Source: Phytopythium helicoides
Lineage: Eukaryota > Oomycota > Peronosporomycetes > Pythiales > Pythiaceae
Reading direction: 5' to 3'
Assembly: GCA_024867545.1 (NCBI GenBank)
Contig: JANFNE010000035.1
Span: 248,001 to 312,000, forward strand
DNA: 64,000 nt
Below are positions 48,458-59,686 of this stretch, piece after piece. Every line of letters begins with the position of its first letter. Within the stretch, counting starts at the first letter, position 1. Both the position numbers and the translations under genes were made by a program. The notes under the pieces are model-generated. The model had not been told where the DNA came from and ran no database searches. It saw only the letters and a list, made by a program, of their open reading frames with translations.

Positions 48458-50002
48458 CTAGAACCAGATTTCGAAATGGCGCTTGAACTCGAGCTTTTTG
48501 ACCAGCCACCATGAGCCCCAGTCATCATCGAACCACGAGATGACGCGCTGGTACATTTCTTGGCGCTCACGAAAGCGCGCTGTTTGCTCGGGAGTGAGTG
48601 GCACAACACCAACATCAAAAGGGCAGCTGTGTGGAAACCCACGCTCTTTGTAGTTGCCTGGAAATACCTCGGCAAGTCGGCCAACGGTACGAAAAAGTTC
48701 GTGCTTGCTCACATCCCATAGCAGGATTGAGTCGCTGTTGATGTACAGTGGAGTTGCGGCAGCTGGGTCGTTGCCCCACATATTGTCCGGGTAGTAGTGC
48801 AGCGAATCACCGCAGATGATGCTGTCCTTGCGCGAGTGCCAGTCTTTGCCGACAGTGCCGACACCAAAGTCCGAGACAGCGTAGCGTGCCTCGGCAAGCT
48901 CGCACGCCTGGAAGAAGAGCTCCTTGTCGCCATACGACGGTGGCTTTCGCACACCATTGAGCGACACAAATGACGCCAGGATGGACGTCGCGCGCGGCTG
49001 CCTCGGCTTGTTCCAAAGCACAACGGACGAGTCGAGAAAGTGACCAGTGCGCAACCTCCACGCGTGAGCGCTGCGGACTTCCTTGCTGAGCTGGATTGGA
49101 AACTTGAGACCGCTTGGGATCGGACCGACTGCGGGGTCTTTGCTCAGGTCGCGGGCCGATTGATTGCGCGGGAGTGTCTCGAGATGCTCGTACGGTGAAA
49201 TGTCGAAGCTCGAGAGGAATTCGTGGAGCGCTCCAATACCGGTGCGCAGCGAGGCCGGTTTGTCTCCGTCCGTGGGCTCTGCCAGGTGCTTGCCATCGCT
49301 GGTCATGCGGTCGAGGAAGAAGAGCGTGCCAGTGGATTTGTACTTGGGTGCATCCCATAGCTGCGCGGGGTTCTCAAAGAAGAGCGTGTCGGCGTCCAGC
49401 AGCATAACCTGCTCGAACCGCGAGTACACGACGCCGAGCACCTTGATGTCGAAGCCTCGGAAGCGCTTGTGGCAGTCCTCGAGGCTCTCGCAGAACAGCC
49501 TCCTGTCCTCAAAGAAAGCGTCGCGCGCCTCGTTCGCCAGCGCGCACGCGTCGTAGAACCTCACGCGGTCGTCTCTCCTAGCCATGCGCACGGCAAGCTC
49601 GGCGCGGAGGTCGCCGCAGTGCGGGACCTCGATGGGCGCCGTCATCCCCAGCGCTCGCAGCTCCAGGATGAGCGAGAAGCCGAGCAGCGCAATGTCATCA
49701 AACAGCGGCAGCACGACGCCGCGCGGCTCAGTTCCCTGGCGCGTGGCCTCATTAAACAAGCTCCACGCAAACAGGTCCGGGTGGTCCAAGCTCGTCCTCG
49801 TGGGCAGTGGCGGGGGCTCGGAGCGCGGCAGGAAGCGCCAGAGCAGCGTCGCGTTCGCCAGGAAAACCAGCACCAGCGCCGCCGCCAGCAGCAGCACCTG
49901 CCGCTGGTCGTCCGCGCGCAGGCGGCGCAGCCAGCGACGCATCCGCGGCGTCAGGTGGACGCGTGAGGCCCTGGGGCTTCGCGCAGGAGTGGGCATCCGC
50001 AT
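48458..50002 (-). CDS. MNN1-like Golgi glycosyltransferase (family member 1)
   Basis: 514 aa from the ATG at 50002 (MRMPTPARS); the frame is open up to 50542 but that extension is low complexity and unlikely. A single TM signal anchor lies at about residues 34-55 (QVLLLAAALVLVFLANATLL), giving a type II Golgi protein. The lumenal domain has GVVLPLFDDIALLGFSLILE, IEVPHCGDL, KRFRGFDIKVLGVVYS and the metal/nucleotide-sugar DxD motif in MLLDADTLFF (~198). This looks like the putative mannosyltransferase family related to yeast Mnn1 (alpha-1,3-mannosyltransferase). Sugar and acceptor are unknown. It shares this architecture with the genes at 51373, 59687 and 63107. Confidence 0.75.
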   Translation of the reverse strand: MRMPTPARSPRASRVHLTPRMRRWLRRLRADDQRQVLLLAAALVLVFLANATLLWRFLPRSEPPPLPTRTSLDHPDLFAWSLFNEATRQGTEPRGVVLPLFDDIALLGFSLILELRALGMTAPIEVPHCGDLRAELAVRMARRDDRVRFYDACALANEARDAFFEDRRLFCESLEDCHKRFRGFDIKVLGVVYSRFEQVMLLDADTLFFENPAQLWDAPKYKSTGTLFFLDRMTSDGKHLAEPTDGDKPASLRTGIGALHEFLSSFDISPYEHLETLPRNQSARDLSKDPAVGPIPSGLKFPIQLSKEVRSAHAWRLRTGHFLDSSVVLWNKPRQPRATSILASFVSLNGVRKPPSYGDKELFFQACELAEARYAVSDFGVGTVGKDWHSRKDSIICGDSLHYYPDNMWGNDPAAATPLYINSDSILLWDVSKHELFRTVGRLAEVFPGNYKERGFPHSCPFDVGVVPLTPEQTARFRERQEMYQRVISWFDDDWGSWWLVKKLEFKRHFEIWF

Positions 50003-51372
50003 GCCGGCGGCGGTGACCTGGAAAATGGGCGATGAGGTGGTCGAGGAGAATGGGCAATTACGGAAGTCGCAGGGGTTGCGGGCTTTGAGAATGGGGAAAT
50101 CGTGGGAACAGCCGCGGCGAGACGGGAAAACTGCACAACTGGGCTCGCAGCAACCCGCCTTTGCGGGGGAAAAGCAGCTGGGAGATGTCTCGAGAGTCCT
50201 ACGCCAGTGTGATGATGACGACCTGACAGCGAGCGGTTCGAGTGGGTCGGCGGGCGACAAGCGAAGCTTCAAGCGATTAAAAGCAGCACGAGGACCATTT
50301 TTTATTTTTTGAAAGGTTGATTGTTGTTGCCTCGCCCGCCCGCCAGCAGCATCATCCGCCCCATTGACAAACCGATTCGAATTGGCCAAAGCGTTTCGAG
50401 ATGAACGCATGGTGTCTGAAGTGACGTCGAGCAGAGTTGCAGACTTGCTGCTTCTGCTGATACCTTGTACAGTGCACAGTAACACCCTGGAAAGATCTCT
50501 CGCTGGCTGACGTAGGAGGATGAGCAGCAACAACGCGTCCACCTTGGCGAGGGAGTTCTAGATTCCATCCACTCCAAAAGCGACAGAGAGTTGGCGGAGG
50601 ATGTGAGCAAACTCTATGACGCGCTCTACCGAACGTAGGTAGCCACCACGAGAAGATCCACTCAAGCATTGGAGCGCAATGCGACACTTGGCACCGCGGG
50701 CCGAGCGTGTTGTTGGACTCACAACTCAGGTCGTGAGGATCCCTCCTCGGTCTACACCTATCTTTGATTCTTTTCGCAGCTGCCATCGAAACTGCGAGGG
50801 AGGCCGCCGACGTGGTCGAACTACATGATCAGCAGCCAAGTCCATCGCCAACGCGAGATTCGGTGGTGCTGCGCCGCTGAACCCATTTTCGGACGAGTCC
50901 ACAATGCTCTTCGAGCAAGCAGTGCAAGTCCATGTATCGCCAAATGGCTTCACGATCGACGACAATGTCATATCCCACAATTTCGTACCCTTTAATTCTT
51001 TTCTACAGTTCTTAGTTGAGGAATTACTGTTCCCACTGTCCATTTCCATCTCCATCATATCTCCCTCACTTATTCATTTCCGCAATGTTCAGCTCGCCCT
51101 TCCCCACCTTCGCACGGCTTTGCCCGCCTACCACACGTTCTGTGCGCAACCTCTCCAGGCAACCTAAAAATCCCGTTCTCTCTCGCTTTTCGTATACCGC
51201 GTCAACCTAATCGCGCAAGATGCTGGGAGATCAAAAAGCGCGAGCGCCAGCGCACGCGCAAAAAGCGGAAACCCCCCACCGCGCCCCCTCACATACAAAC
51301 GCCAAGAGCAAAAGGCCGCGCCAGCCCTGGCGGTCCATTTCTCCATTTAGCCCCTCCGCCTGTCTCGCCATC
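50003..51372. other. Divergent intergenic region between two glycosyltransferases
   Basis: 1,370 bp. A possible small spliced gene or gene remnant is on the + strand at 50409-50880 (listed separately). CCATTTCTCCATTTAG at about 51339-51354 resembles the oomycete initiator and lies just before the second glycosyltransferase. Nothing else recognised. Confidence 0.4.
50409..50880 (+). other. Candidate small spliced gene or remnant (hypothetical)
   Basis: Four phase-compatible open segments (50409-50471, 50516-50602, 50639-50729, 50780-50880) join to a 113-residue helical, coding-like product. The segments are separated by GT-AG gaps of 44, 36 and 50 nt. The first segment extends upstream in frame (NRFELAKAFRDER). 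The 36-nt gap is unusually short for an intron. Without it, a TAG at 50636-50638 interrupts an otherwise continuous helix, which would make this a decayed gene. No family recognised. Confidence 0.3.
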
Positions 51373-52911
51373 ATGCTGCGGCCTGCGCGGCGGCGCCATG
51401 ACGAGCCCGTGCTGCCGCAGTGCCGGCCCAAGCGCGGCGCGGCGTCCAAGCGGCTGCTGCTGCGGCGCCAGCTGCTGCTGGCGGTGGCCGCGCTGGCCGC
51501 CGCGCTGCTGACGCTCACGCTGGCGCTGCTGGGCCGCTGCCTCGTGCAGCACAAGTACGCCGAGCTGCCCCTGCGGCTGCACGCCGACCTGTTCGCCGAG
51601 AGCCTCTGGCGCGTGGCCCAGCAGCAGACGCGCACGCCCAGGGGCATCGTGCTGCCGCTCTACGACGACATTGCGCTGCTCGGCTTCTCGCTCATCCTCG
51701 AGCTGCGCGCCATGGGCGTCGACCTGCCCATCGAGGTCCCGCACTGCGCGGACCTCAACGACGCGCTCGAGCAGCAGCTCGCCATGCTCGACCCGCTCGT
51801 GCGCATCTACGATGTCTGCGACGCCGCCGTCGGCGCCAGGGACGCCTTTTACTCGGACAGGAAGCTCTTCTGCGCCGACATTGAGCACTGCCAGAAAAAG
51901 TTTCGAGGATTCGACGTCAAGATCCTGGGCGTCGTGTACTCGCAGTTTGAACAGGTCATGCTGCTGGACGCAGACACGCTCTTCTTCCAGAGCCCCATGG
52001 TGCTATGGAACACGACCAAGTTTCAGGAGACCGGCACGCTCTTCTTCCACGACCGCATCACCAGCGAGTACTCCCACCTGGCCAAGAACATGCCAGGACA
52101 GCCAGACGACGTGCGACACCTGCACCAATACCTCTCAACTTTCGACGTCGGGCCCTACCAGCACCTCCCCGCCATCCCTCGCAAGCCCACGCGCGTGCGC
52201 CCCGACCTGCTGCCAGTGGACCTGCCCATCAACCCCAGCGAGTTCCTGCTCTCGAGCCATTCGTGGGGCCTGCGCAGCGGACACCAGATGGACTCGTCCG
52301 TGATGCTTTGGGACAAGGCCCGCCAACCGCGCGCCACGGCCATCCTGGCATCCTTCATCGCACTCAACGGAGTGCCGCGACCACCGTCGTACGGCGACAA
52401 GGAGCTCTTCTTTATCGCGTGCGAGCTGGCAGAGACCCAGTACTCGTTCTCGGACTACGGCGTGGGCACCGTTGGCCCACGGCTGCTAAAGGGACATCCC
52501 GAGCCAGCCTCCATCCTGCAAATTGCGGACGAAGAGGCGATTCAGGTCGGGCCTTCAGTGTTGTGCGGTGACGCGCTCCACTACTTCCCCGTGGCCAACG
52601 CGTCGCGAGGTGGAGCTGTCGAGCCGCTGTACATCAACAGCGACGACATCCTCGAGTGGGACCCGGCTACGACGCGGTTGTTCCGCACGGCCGCGCGCCG
52701 CGCCGAGTTTTTCCCGGGTTCGTTCAAGCAACGCGGCTACACGCAGAGCTGTCCATTCGACGTGACGGTCGTAGAGCTGGCTCCCGAGCAGGCAGCACAG
52801 TTTGCAAGGAGGCAAAAGCTGCACGCTGCTCTTGCAAAGGGCCGCAACGACCTGAGCACGTGGGTGCTTGCACTCAAGACAGAGTTCTTGCGCGCAATCG
52901 ATGCGCTTTGA
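51373..52911 (+). CDS. MNN1-like Golgi glycosyltransferase (family member 2)
   Basis: 512 aa from the ATG at 51373 (MLRPARRRHDEP). The in-frame ATG at 51220 would put 51 basic residues before the anchor and is less likely. The TM anchor lies at about residues 33-55 (LLLAVAALAAALLTLTLALL). The lumenal part has GIVLPLYDDIALLGFSLILE, PIEVPHCADL, KKFRGFDVKILGVVYS and MLLDADTLFF with the DxD at ~199. Other conserved blocks are GHQMDSSVMLW, YGDKELFFIACELAET and CPFDVTVVEL. It is divergent from the first member and adjacent to a pseudogene of the same family, so the locus has expanded by local duplication. Confidence 0.75.
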   Translation: MLRPARRRHDEPVLPQCRPKRGAASKRLLLRRQLLLAVAALAAALLTLTLALLGRCLVQHKYAELPLRLHADLFAESLWRVAQQQTRTPRGIVLPLYDDIALLGFSLILELRAMGVDLPIEVPHCADLNDALEQQLAMLDPLVRIYDVCDAAVGARDAFYSDRKLFCADIEHCQKKFRGFDVKILGVVYSQFEQVMLLDADTLFFQSPMVLWNTTKFQETGTLFFHDRITSEYSHLAKNMPGQPDDVRHLHQYLSTFDVGPYQHLPAIPRKPTRVRPDLLPVDLPINPSEFLLSSHSWGLRSGHQMDSSVMLWDKARQPRATAILASFIALNGVPRPPSYGDKELFFIACELAETQYSFSDYGVGTVGPRLLKGHPEPASILQIADEEAIQVGPSVLCGDALHYFPVANASRGGAVEPLYINSDDILEWDPATTRLFRTAARRAEFFPGSFKQRGYTQSCPFDVTVVELAPEQAAQFARRQKLHAALAKGRNDLSTWVLALKTEFLRAIDAL

Positions 52912-53099
52912 AGCAATGTAGCAAGGCGAGGGCAAGCTTTTTGGTGTACCATTACGATATGAGGACGGCTAGAGGAAAGAGAGAGGTGCAGATGTGTTTA
53001 TACGGCCGGGCCATGCACGACGGCAAGTGCCAAGTAGGTAGTTTTCGGCGGAGGCGCATAACGCAATGACAGCGCTCCCGATTTTGAAACCCAAAGCAA

Positions 53100-53960
53100 A
53101 TCGCCACCGACGTGCTATCAATACCTGGCGTTCTTGGTTGCCGAGCGTTTCTCCCTCGCTCCCGATGCTGATGCCTGCGCCACTCAAACAACTCGCCGCC
53201 TTGCCGCTGCTCGCCCGATCGGTTTTGGACTTCTTGGAGCTGTTGGCGACTTGGCGTACGTTGAGCGCAACGAGTGGGTCGCTGACACTTCAAAATGGAC
53301 TCGGGACAACAATCTGCAATTTGTTCAAGGTTTGTACGCGGTGGCAACTTCCTTAATGCATCCTAACTCGCCAGGTGTTATTCTTCCGCTGTACAATTAT
53401 ATTGCATCGCTCGGGCTGCCGCTGCTGGTCGAGCTTCACGAGTTGGGAATGCTACTCTCAGTCGAAATCCCGCACTGCGGTGACCTGAGCGAGGGTTTCC
53501 AACGAAGATTCACGAGCACTGGGATGCTGCTGACCTCCGTCTTTGTGATGTGTGCTCGTTGGGGACGGATTTAACGGAACCAATGGCCGCCAGCTCTTTT
53601 GCGTGAACGACGAGCACTGTCGAGATGCATTTCGCGAGTTTGAGATCAAGATACGCGCCGTAGTGCTCTCCCGGTTTGGTGTCCGAGTGCTAAACCGCTC
53701 TGCCTATAAGAGAAGAGGTTGTTTCGGCCGCTTGCCCGTGAAGCAGGCAAGTTCTCAGGATCTTTCGAGTCCCGAGGGCTCCCGACCACCTGCTCGATTG
53801 ACATCGAGGTTGTCGTGCTCTCACGCAAGGAGGAGACACGACTCACGCGAAGGAGAAAGCTGTACGATAGCTTTGTGGAGTGGGGAGGAGTTGATGGGTC
53901 CCTCACATTGCGTACGACAGTGACCCGCCAGTGGACTGGCGCATACGGAACCTGCATAAC
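53100..53960 (+). pseudogene. Broken MNN1-like glycosyltransferase copy
   Basis: Fragments of the neighbouring family appear in order but in different frames. They are GVILPLYNYIASLGLPLLVE with VEIPHCGDL (near 53373-53490), then after a frameshift around 53540 GRQLFCVNDEHCRDAFREFE (53589-53650) and a VVLSRF block. A jump then leads straight to the family C-terminus (LFRPLAREAGKFSGSFESRG, CSIDIEVVVLS, near 53718-53880). About 250 codons, including the DxD motif, are missing. Stops and frameshifts exclude an active enzyme. Confidence 0.75.
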
Positions 53961-54046
53961 CTCGACAAAGACTTCGTTGCATGCCTAGTCTAATTCACTA
54001 TCGGAGCAGCCTCCATATTGTTGGTCCCGGTCGTTATCGTTTACCG

Positions 54047-56939
54047 CTAGTTTCGTGGGTTATTGGGGCACTCGTCTTCCAGCAAATGTTGCATCCACCC
54101 GCTCTTGCCAGGCGCAATGTCGTCGTGGCAAAGCGGGCACCGGTTTGCTTTCTTGGGATGCGGTCGAGGCAGACAGTCGCCCGTATTGACGTGCTTGTCG
54201 TAAAACTTTGTCGTGATAGCCTCTCCGCATTGCGGACACTCTTTGTGGTTCTTTTTGAGCTCACATTCCACCAGCAGGTGCTCGTTTAATCCTGATATTT
54301 CGATCACTTGACCGCACATCTTGCACGGCGTGAGCATCTTGCATGCCGCCCAGAAGTGCTGATCCAACAAATCAGAGTCGAACTTCTCGTCCACCACACC
54401 GCAGAACGGACAGGTGTACTCATCGACCGACTCTTCCTCCTCGTCACCACCATCAACAACGCCAGCATGGTCGTAGTCTCGCATTTCGTCTGGTAGTCGT
54501 GCTCGTTGTTGTTGCTGCTGTTGCTGACCGTTGTTTCCTCGACCTCTTGATGGTGCTGCAGGTTTTGATGCTTCACTTGCGGCCTCAAACGCAGCTTGAT
54601 ATTCTTCCAGTTGTTTTGGTCGAAGTGTCTTGAGATAGCCTTCGATGTCGTCGCCCACCACTTCATACAGTGCGACGGTAATTTCCTTGGCAATATCTCG
54701 GATCTCGCGGTTCTGGTGTGCAAACGCATTACTATCTTCAAGAAAGCTTATAATCCCACCGACCGAGAAATCTCCATCGGACTGGAGAGAAAACTTGGCA
54801 ATCAGGTCCTTGATAACAACGAGCCGTCCCAGCAGCAGCTTAAGCCCCAGCGGCTTCTTGGATCGCTTTGTCACGTGTGAGGTAACAAACTCCACACCTA
54901 CATTTTTGGCTCCCGACAGTTTGAGCAACGCTGCTGCTGCTTCATCGCGCACCTTTCCCTGGGGATCGCCCAGTTTGTTTACAAGTTGCGTCATGCTGTT
55001 ACCAAGCTGCGTAGATCACACAAGCAAGCCAAGTCATTAGTCGCTTGAATCAAGACAAATTTGATAACCAAAGTGACTTACAATGTGGCACATGTCATCT
55101 CGGCGCACACGAGAGCCAAACGCCATCATTCGGTCGAGTAGACGAAAAGCTGAAAGCGCTACTTGCGCAATACGATCTCCGGCACCGCTCTGCACGAGCG
55201 TTGAGCACACTTCTAGCGTCGACATTTGGTCGGCTCGGAGTTTGTCAAGATCCATTGTGACTTTACGGATCGCCGCGTCTCGGTGGTTCCACAAATTGCT
55301 GTAGAAGCAGCGCGTCAAAAACTCCCCGATGACTTCGATCATTTGCTCGCTCTCCTTGGCCAGTGCTGCAGGAATTTCGTCAGGCTCTGGAAGATTCTCT
55401 GCGTCTGGAATGCCTCGGAACGGCGACTGCGCATTGCTCGAGCCTCCTTGTCTACCATCGTCGTCATCTGGCTCCTCTTCGTCATTGTAACGACTCGCAT
55501 TCGGTTTTGGTCGCCGTCGAATAGGAGCTGGCTGGTCTTCATCTTCTTCGTCCTCGACCTGGCGCGCATTTTGCTTGTATCCGTTGTCCCTCCTTGCTGG
55601 TGGACCGTTATCCTCTGGGTACATATCGCGCGGCGAGAAGTTGGATGACCCCTGTACACCTTTTGCCCCGGCAACTGCTGCTGCTCCTGCTCGTGGCAGA
55701 ACTTGACTTCGCGTAGAACTCGTTCTAGCGCCTGTTGACGGAGTGGGTGAACTGCCAGACGGAAATGGCGAGTGGGATGGCGAAGCTCCCAGCCCTCGAT
55801 ATCCCCCGGGTGCGCTAACACTGCTTCCAGTGGATGCAGTGAACGGGAGAGGCAAAATAGGCATCGACTCGTTGCTGCCGACTGTGGCTTCAAGCATATT
55901 AATCTCGTCCTTGATCTGCTTTGCCAGATCGTAGTCTTCGTTCGCGACAGCTTCGCGCTTTTGCGCCTCTAGCCTCGTGAGCTGCAGCCCGATGCTCTTG
56001 AGTTGTTCTTCCATCTGTTTGAGGCGCTTCGCTTGGTCATAATCTTCTTGTGCAACTGCCTGGTCCTTGGCCAGTTGAATCTCTCGGATACGCGCCGCAG
56101 TCTTTGCATCAAAACGCAGATCAAAGCTCAGATCGTCCGGCTTTGGACTCGCCGCTGGTTTCGTCACAGATCTCTGTGCCGGACGAGCTGGGGACCCGTT
56201 TGCCGTCAGCATTTCACCAGTCGACTGGCTTGGCAGCTCGTCGATCTGCTGCGGCTTCTCCAACGACTCACCGCACAGGTTGATGGCCATTATCCCGACC
56301 TGGAGTTCACAATACGATTAATGAGAATACTGGTGCGAAGTGCTTGCGTTGTCTTGGACAAAGAAGAACACACACAAACCTGGCTGTAGATGTTGCGCTC
56401 GTTGATGTAGCACTGGTGCAGCACGAGCTTGACCCATGCCGCTTGGTTGTCAATGTGCACGGTCTTGAGCTCTCTGGCCATGTAGTTGCTCTCAACGTTG
56501 GATTTGAGCGTCAGATAGCTGCATCCACACGCACACAAAGCTCTGCAACGTCAGCGTCCCCCAGCCTCCGTGGTCCGTCGTCCACAGCGTCCGCACCCAA
56601 GCCGCGAGAACTGCGCGTCCTCCAACGCCGCATCCTTGGAGAGGAAGAGCTCGATCTTGGTGGCGATGTGCGTCTGGTGCGACAGCAGCTGCACCTGCGT
56701 GAGCCTGCATAGCCCGTCGACGAGCTGCAGCACGAGCTCCTGCGGGTACTCGCAGTTGCTGCGTCCACGTCCTCCAGTCAGCCGCTCGTCCACTCGTCCA
56801 CAAAGATCCACAGAAGGCGGAACGCGCACCGAGGCGTCATGAACCCGCGACTGGATGCCGCGTGCTCGTTCAACTCACGCGCGGGGAACGCCGCGTCCTC
56901 CCCGGAGCTCCGCGCGACGATGAACCGCAGCTTGCTCAT
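54047..56939 (-). CDS. CEP104: Centrosomal/ciliary tip protein CEP104 (five exons)
   Basis: Spliced model of 862 aa from exons 56939-56830, 56758-56597, 56518-56380, 56299-55082 and 55006-54047. Introns are 71, 78, 80 and 75 nt, all GT-AG, with consistent phases. The N-terminal beta-sandwich has CEYPQELVLQL and ARELKTVHIDN. A coiled coil with UVR-like repeats (NEDYDLAKQIKDEI) lies at about 190-270. A helical TOG domain spans about 435-705. A C-terminal array of C2H/C2C zinc fingers (CPFCG, CKMCG, CPQCG, CPLCHDD) runs from ~743. Human CEP104 has the same order. It binds tubulin, CP110 and EB1 and acts at ciliary tips. This implies flagellated zoospores. It is divergent from RTF1. Confidence 0.88.
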
Positions 56940-57151
56940 GCTCGGCGATGCTTTAAGCCCAAGCCAAGCCGTCGTGGCTCTGCCGCTAGCAATGGTAAGC
57001 GGTGTATCTATTACCCACCAGCAGTCTATATATCAACAAAAGGTCTGTGTAGTTAGTAAAAAAAAACAAAAAGGAGGCCGCCCCCAGAAGCGGCCATCCA
57101 GGGAAACCACCGCGGTCGGTCGATCGTCTGCAGCGTCCGCGGCGGCCCAAC
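56940..57151. promoter_or_regulatory. Bidirectional promoter region, CEP104 / RTF1
   Basis: 212 bp between divergent starts. Contains a TCTATATATCAAC stretch near 57024 that could act as a TATA-like element. Confidence 0.4.
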
Positions 57152-59476
57152 ATGGCGAGGAAGAACGTCATCACAGAGAGCAGCGACGAGTCGGACGGCT
57201 CGGCGTCGGGGTCTGCGAGCTCTCGCTCTCGCTCGGGCTCCGAGTCTGGCTCCGGCTCCGGCTCCGGCTCCGAGTCTGGCAGTGGCTCGGGCTCCGGTAG
57301 TGGCTCCGAGTCGGGCTCGGGCTCGGGCTCGGGCTCCGGGAGCGGCTCGGACTCGGGCTCCGGGTCGGGGTCCGGCAGCGGCTCCGGTAGTGGCTCGGGG
57401 TCCGGCAGCGGCTCGGACGCGTCCACGGCGTCGTCCACTGGCCGCAAGAAGAAGCGCGTGAAGCGGCCGACGAAGAAGGCGGCGGCGCCAGCGGCCAAGA
57501 AGAAGCCCGCGCGACCCAAGAAGACGGCGGCGCGCGCAGCTGCGGCCAAGAAACACGCAGAGGAGAAGGCCGCGGACGCCGACTCGGAGGGGGACGACGC
57601 CCGCAAACGCGGACGCAAGGATGCGGACGCGGACGAGAGCGACCCCGAGCTGGAGGGACTGACTGAAGTCGAGAAGGAGAAGCGCCTGCTGGAGAAGTAT
57701 GAGGCCGAGGAGCGACGCAACAAGGAGAAGGACCTCAAGAAGCGCCTCGCGGCCGCCAAGGGCGAGGACGCTGCTGTGGATGAGGGCCTGGCCACGCGCA
57801 GGGCCGGAGTGGGTGGACGGGAGCGGGAGCGACGCAAGGAAGCGCTGCAGAACCTCAAGGTTAACAAGGCTGGGGACAAGCCGCGGTCCATGCTCGCCGA
57901 CCGATTTGGGGATGACGACGAGAGCGACGAGGAGCGTGGTGGACGGTCCGACTTGGCCGAGAAGCGCCGGCGACGCCATGAGCTTTCCAGACGCAGCCAT
58001 GCCAAGTCCACGTCGGATGACGAGAGTGCTGCCAGCAGCGAGTCGGACGACGACAAGACCGGGTCCGACCGCAAACCGTCCAAGGCCAAGACCAGCGCGG
58101 CCGCGTTGGCCATGGCCAAGTCCCTCGCAGCGGGAGGAGCTGCTGCTCCCGCTGAAGAGGAGGAAGCGGCGGCCGTCCGACCCGAGGAAAACGTGCCGGT
58201 CAACTGGAACCAGGCCAACCACTACCTGCTCAAGAAGCGCAGCTGGTTTGAGAAACACTTCTTCGAGCCGTACTTTGACAAGCTCGTCAAGGGCGTCTAC
58301 GTCCGCGTGCCAGTTGACGTGGTGGACGGTGAGACCATCTACCGCTTCTGCGAGGTTGCGGGTGTGTGCAAGCTGCCGCGCTCGTACACATTCATGGGCG
58401 AGACGACGAACAAGGGACTCATTTGTGCGTTTGGCAAAAGCAAGCGCGACTGGAAAATCGGCGGCATATCCTCACACTCGCTGCAGGAGCGCGAGTTCCT
58501 CGTGTGGCGCGCCACTGTTAACAAGGAGCGCCTGCACTTCCCGACGCACGCCGAGGTCAAGGCGTTGTACACGAAGAAGCAGCGCATGGCCGCTCGCCAT
58601 CGTTACACGGATGAAGAAGTGAGCGAAATGGTGCGGCGTAAGCAGGCAGTGGGTGTGCCAAGTGTGTCGCTCGGTGTCCAGCGTGTGCGTCTCGAGCGTG
58701 ACCTCAAAGCCGCCCAGGATATGAAGAACTATGAGAAGGCGCTTGTGCTTGAAGGGAAGCTGGAAAAGCTGCTGGCGGAGAACGAGGCACGCCAGAAGCG
58801 CAAGAGTGACGATGTACTGCGCATCAATGAGATCAACAAGCGTAACCGCGAGGCCAACATGCAGCAGGATCTCCGTGCGAACGAACTCCACGAAGCCATG
58901 GCTGCCAAGATGACGAGTGCTGAAAAGCTGCAGTTCGTGCGAGCGAACCAGAAGACCATGTACATGTCACGAGACAAGCTAGAAAAGAATCTGGCAGACG
59001 GCAAGCTCATCAAGATGGCAGATGGACGTGTCATGACTTCCAATAAGCTTCACCAGGTCGAGGCGCTGCCGGACGACCTCCTGGCAAAGGCGCACGCCAA
59101 TAGCACGCGTAACGACGCCAAGATGGAGGACGAGAACGGTCTAGAGATCGACATTGACAAGCTGTTAGAGAAGCAGCGCAAAAAGAAGGAGCAGCAGGAG
59201 CAGCTGGCCGCCAAGATGGGCGATGGCGCAGATTCCAAGGTCGAGTTTGTTGGAGGCGCTGCGCCATCCAACGCGCAGGAGCTGGCCAATACAACAGTGC
59301 GCATCCAGGACGATGACGGTACGTGGATGACGCTACGCGCTGCGAGTGAGATCATCCAGGAGAAGAAGCAGCGCACGGCAGTGCCAGCTGCTGCTAAGGC
59401 TTCGCGCAAGGGCATCACAGTCAAGGAGTACTTTGACCGCGTCAAACGCCGTCGCGTTGAGGGCGCTGATGCTTGA
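57152..59476 (+). CDS. RTF1: RTF1, Paf1-complex subunit with Plus3 domain
   Basis: 774 aa. It starts [14 protein letters not shown], then an unusual Gly-Ser-Glu repeat, then a Lys/Glu-rich region. The Plus3 domain lies at about residues 378-510: [42 protein letters not shown]. This domain binds phosphorylated Spt5 and ssDNA. A coiled coil follows. The family promotes H2B ubiquitination and transcription elongation in the nucleus. The end ([10 protein letters not shown]) is basic then acidic. No introns are seen. Confidence 0.92.
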   Translation: MARKNVITESSDESDGSASGSASSRSRSGSESGSGSGSGSESGSGSGSGSGSESGSGSGSGSGSGSDSGSGSGSGSGSGSGSGSGSGSDASTASSTGRKKKRVKRPTKKAAAPAAKKKPARPKKTAARAAAAKKHAEEKAADADSEGDDARKRGRKDADADESDPELEGLTEVEKEKRLLEKYEAEERRNKEKDLKKRLAAAKGEDAAVDEGLATRRAGVGGRERERRKEALQNLKVNKAGDKPRSMLADRFGDDDESDEERGGRSDLAEKRRRRHELSRRSHAKSTSDDESAASSESDDDKTGSDRKPSKAKTSAAALAMAKSLAAGGAAAPAEEEEAAAVRPEENVPVNWNQANHYLLKKRSWFEKHFFEPYFDKLVKGVYVRVPVDVVDGETIYRFCEVAGVCKLPRSYTFMGETTNKGLICAFGKSKRDWKIGGISSHSLQEREFLVWRATVNKERLHFPTHAEVKALYTKKQRMAARHRYTDEEVSEMVRRKQAVGVPSVSLGVQRVRLERDLKAAQDMKNYEKALVLEGKLEKLLAENEARQKRKSDDVLRINEINKRNREANMQQDLRANELHEAMAAKMTSAEKLQFVRANQKTMYMSRDKLEKNLADGKLIKMADGRVMTSNKLHQVEALPDDLLAKAHANSTRNDAKMEDENGLEIDIDKLLEKQRKKKEQQEQLAAKMGDGADSKVEFVGGAAPSNAQELANTTVRIQDDDGTWMTLRAASEIIQEKKQRTAVPAAAKASRKGITVKEYFDRVKRRRVEGADA
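57228..57420 (+). repeat. Gly-Ser-Glu low-complexity repeat in RTF1
   Basis: Imperfect GGCTCCG / GGCTCGG hexanucleotide-type repeats encode about 60 residues of (GS)n with scattered Glu and Asp. Confidence 0.85.
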
Positions 59477-59686
59477 GCATGCGTCGTTGTGTTCTAGTAT
59501 ACACTATAGTGCTGCCTCCTGCCACTTTTCGTTGCGATTAGATGGAGTGTTGAGTGTCTGCAGAATGCATGAGCATTCCAGAGCAATGTGAGCGCAACGA
59601 GTTGTTCATGCTGGCATAACACCACCAAATTACTGGATCCATAACAGTGGACAGAACTCGGACTAGATTTAAACGGTTATGCGCTA

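Noticed and set aside
50003..50542. N-terminal extension of the glycosyltransferase at 48458-50002
   Set aside because: The frame stays open but would place 180 low-complexity residues before the signal anchor, unlike its paralogues.
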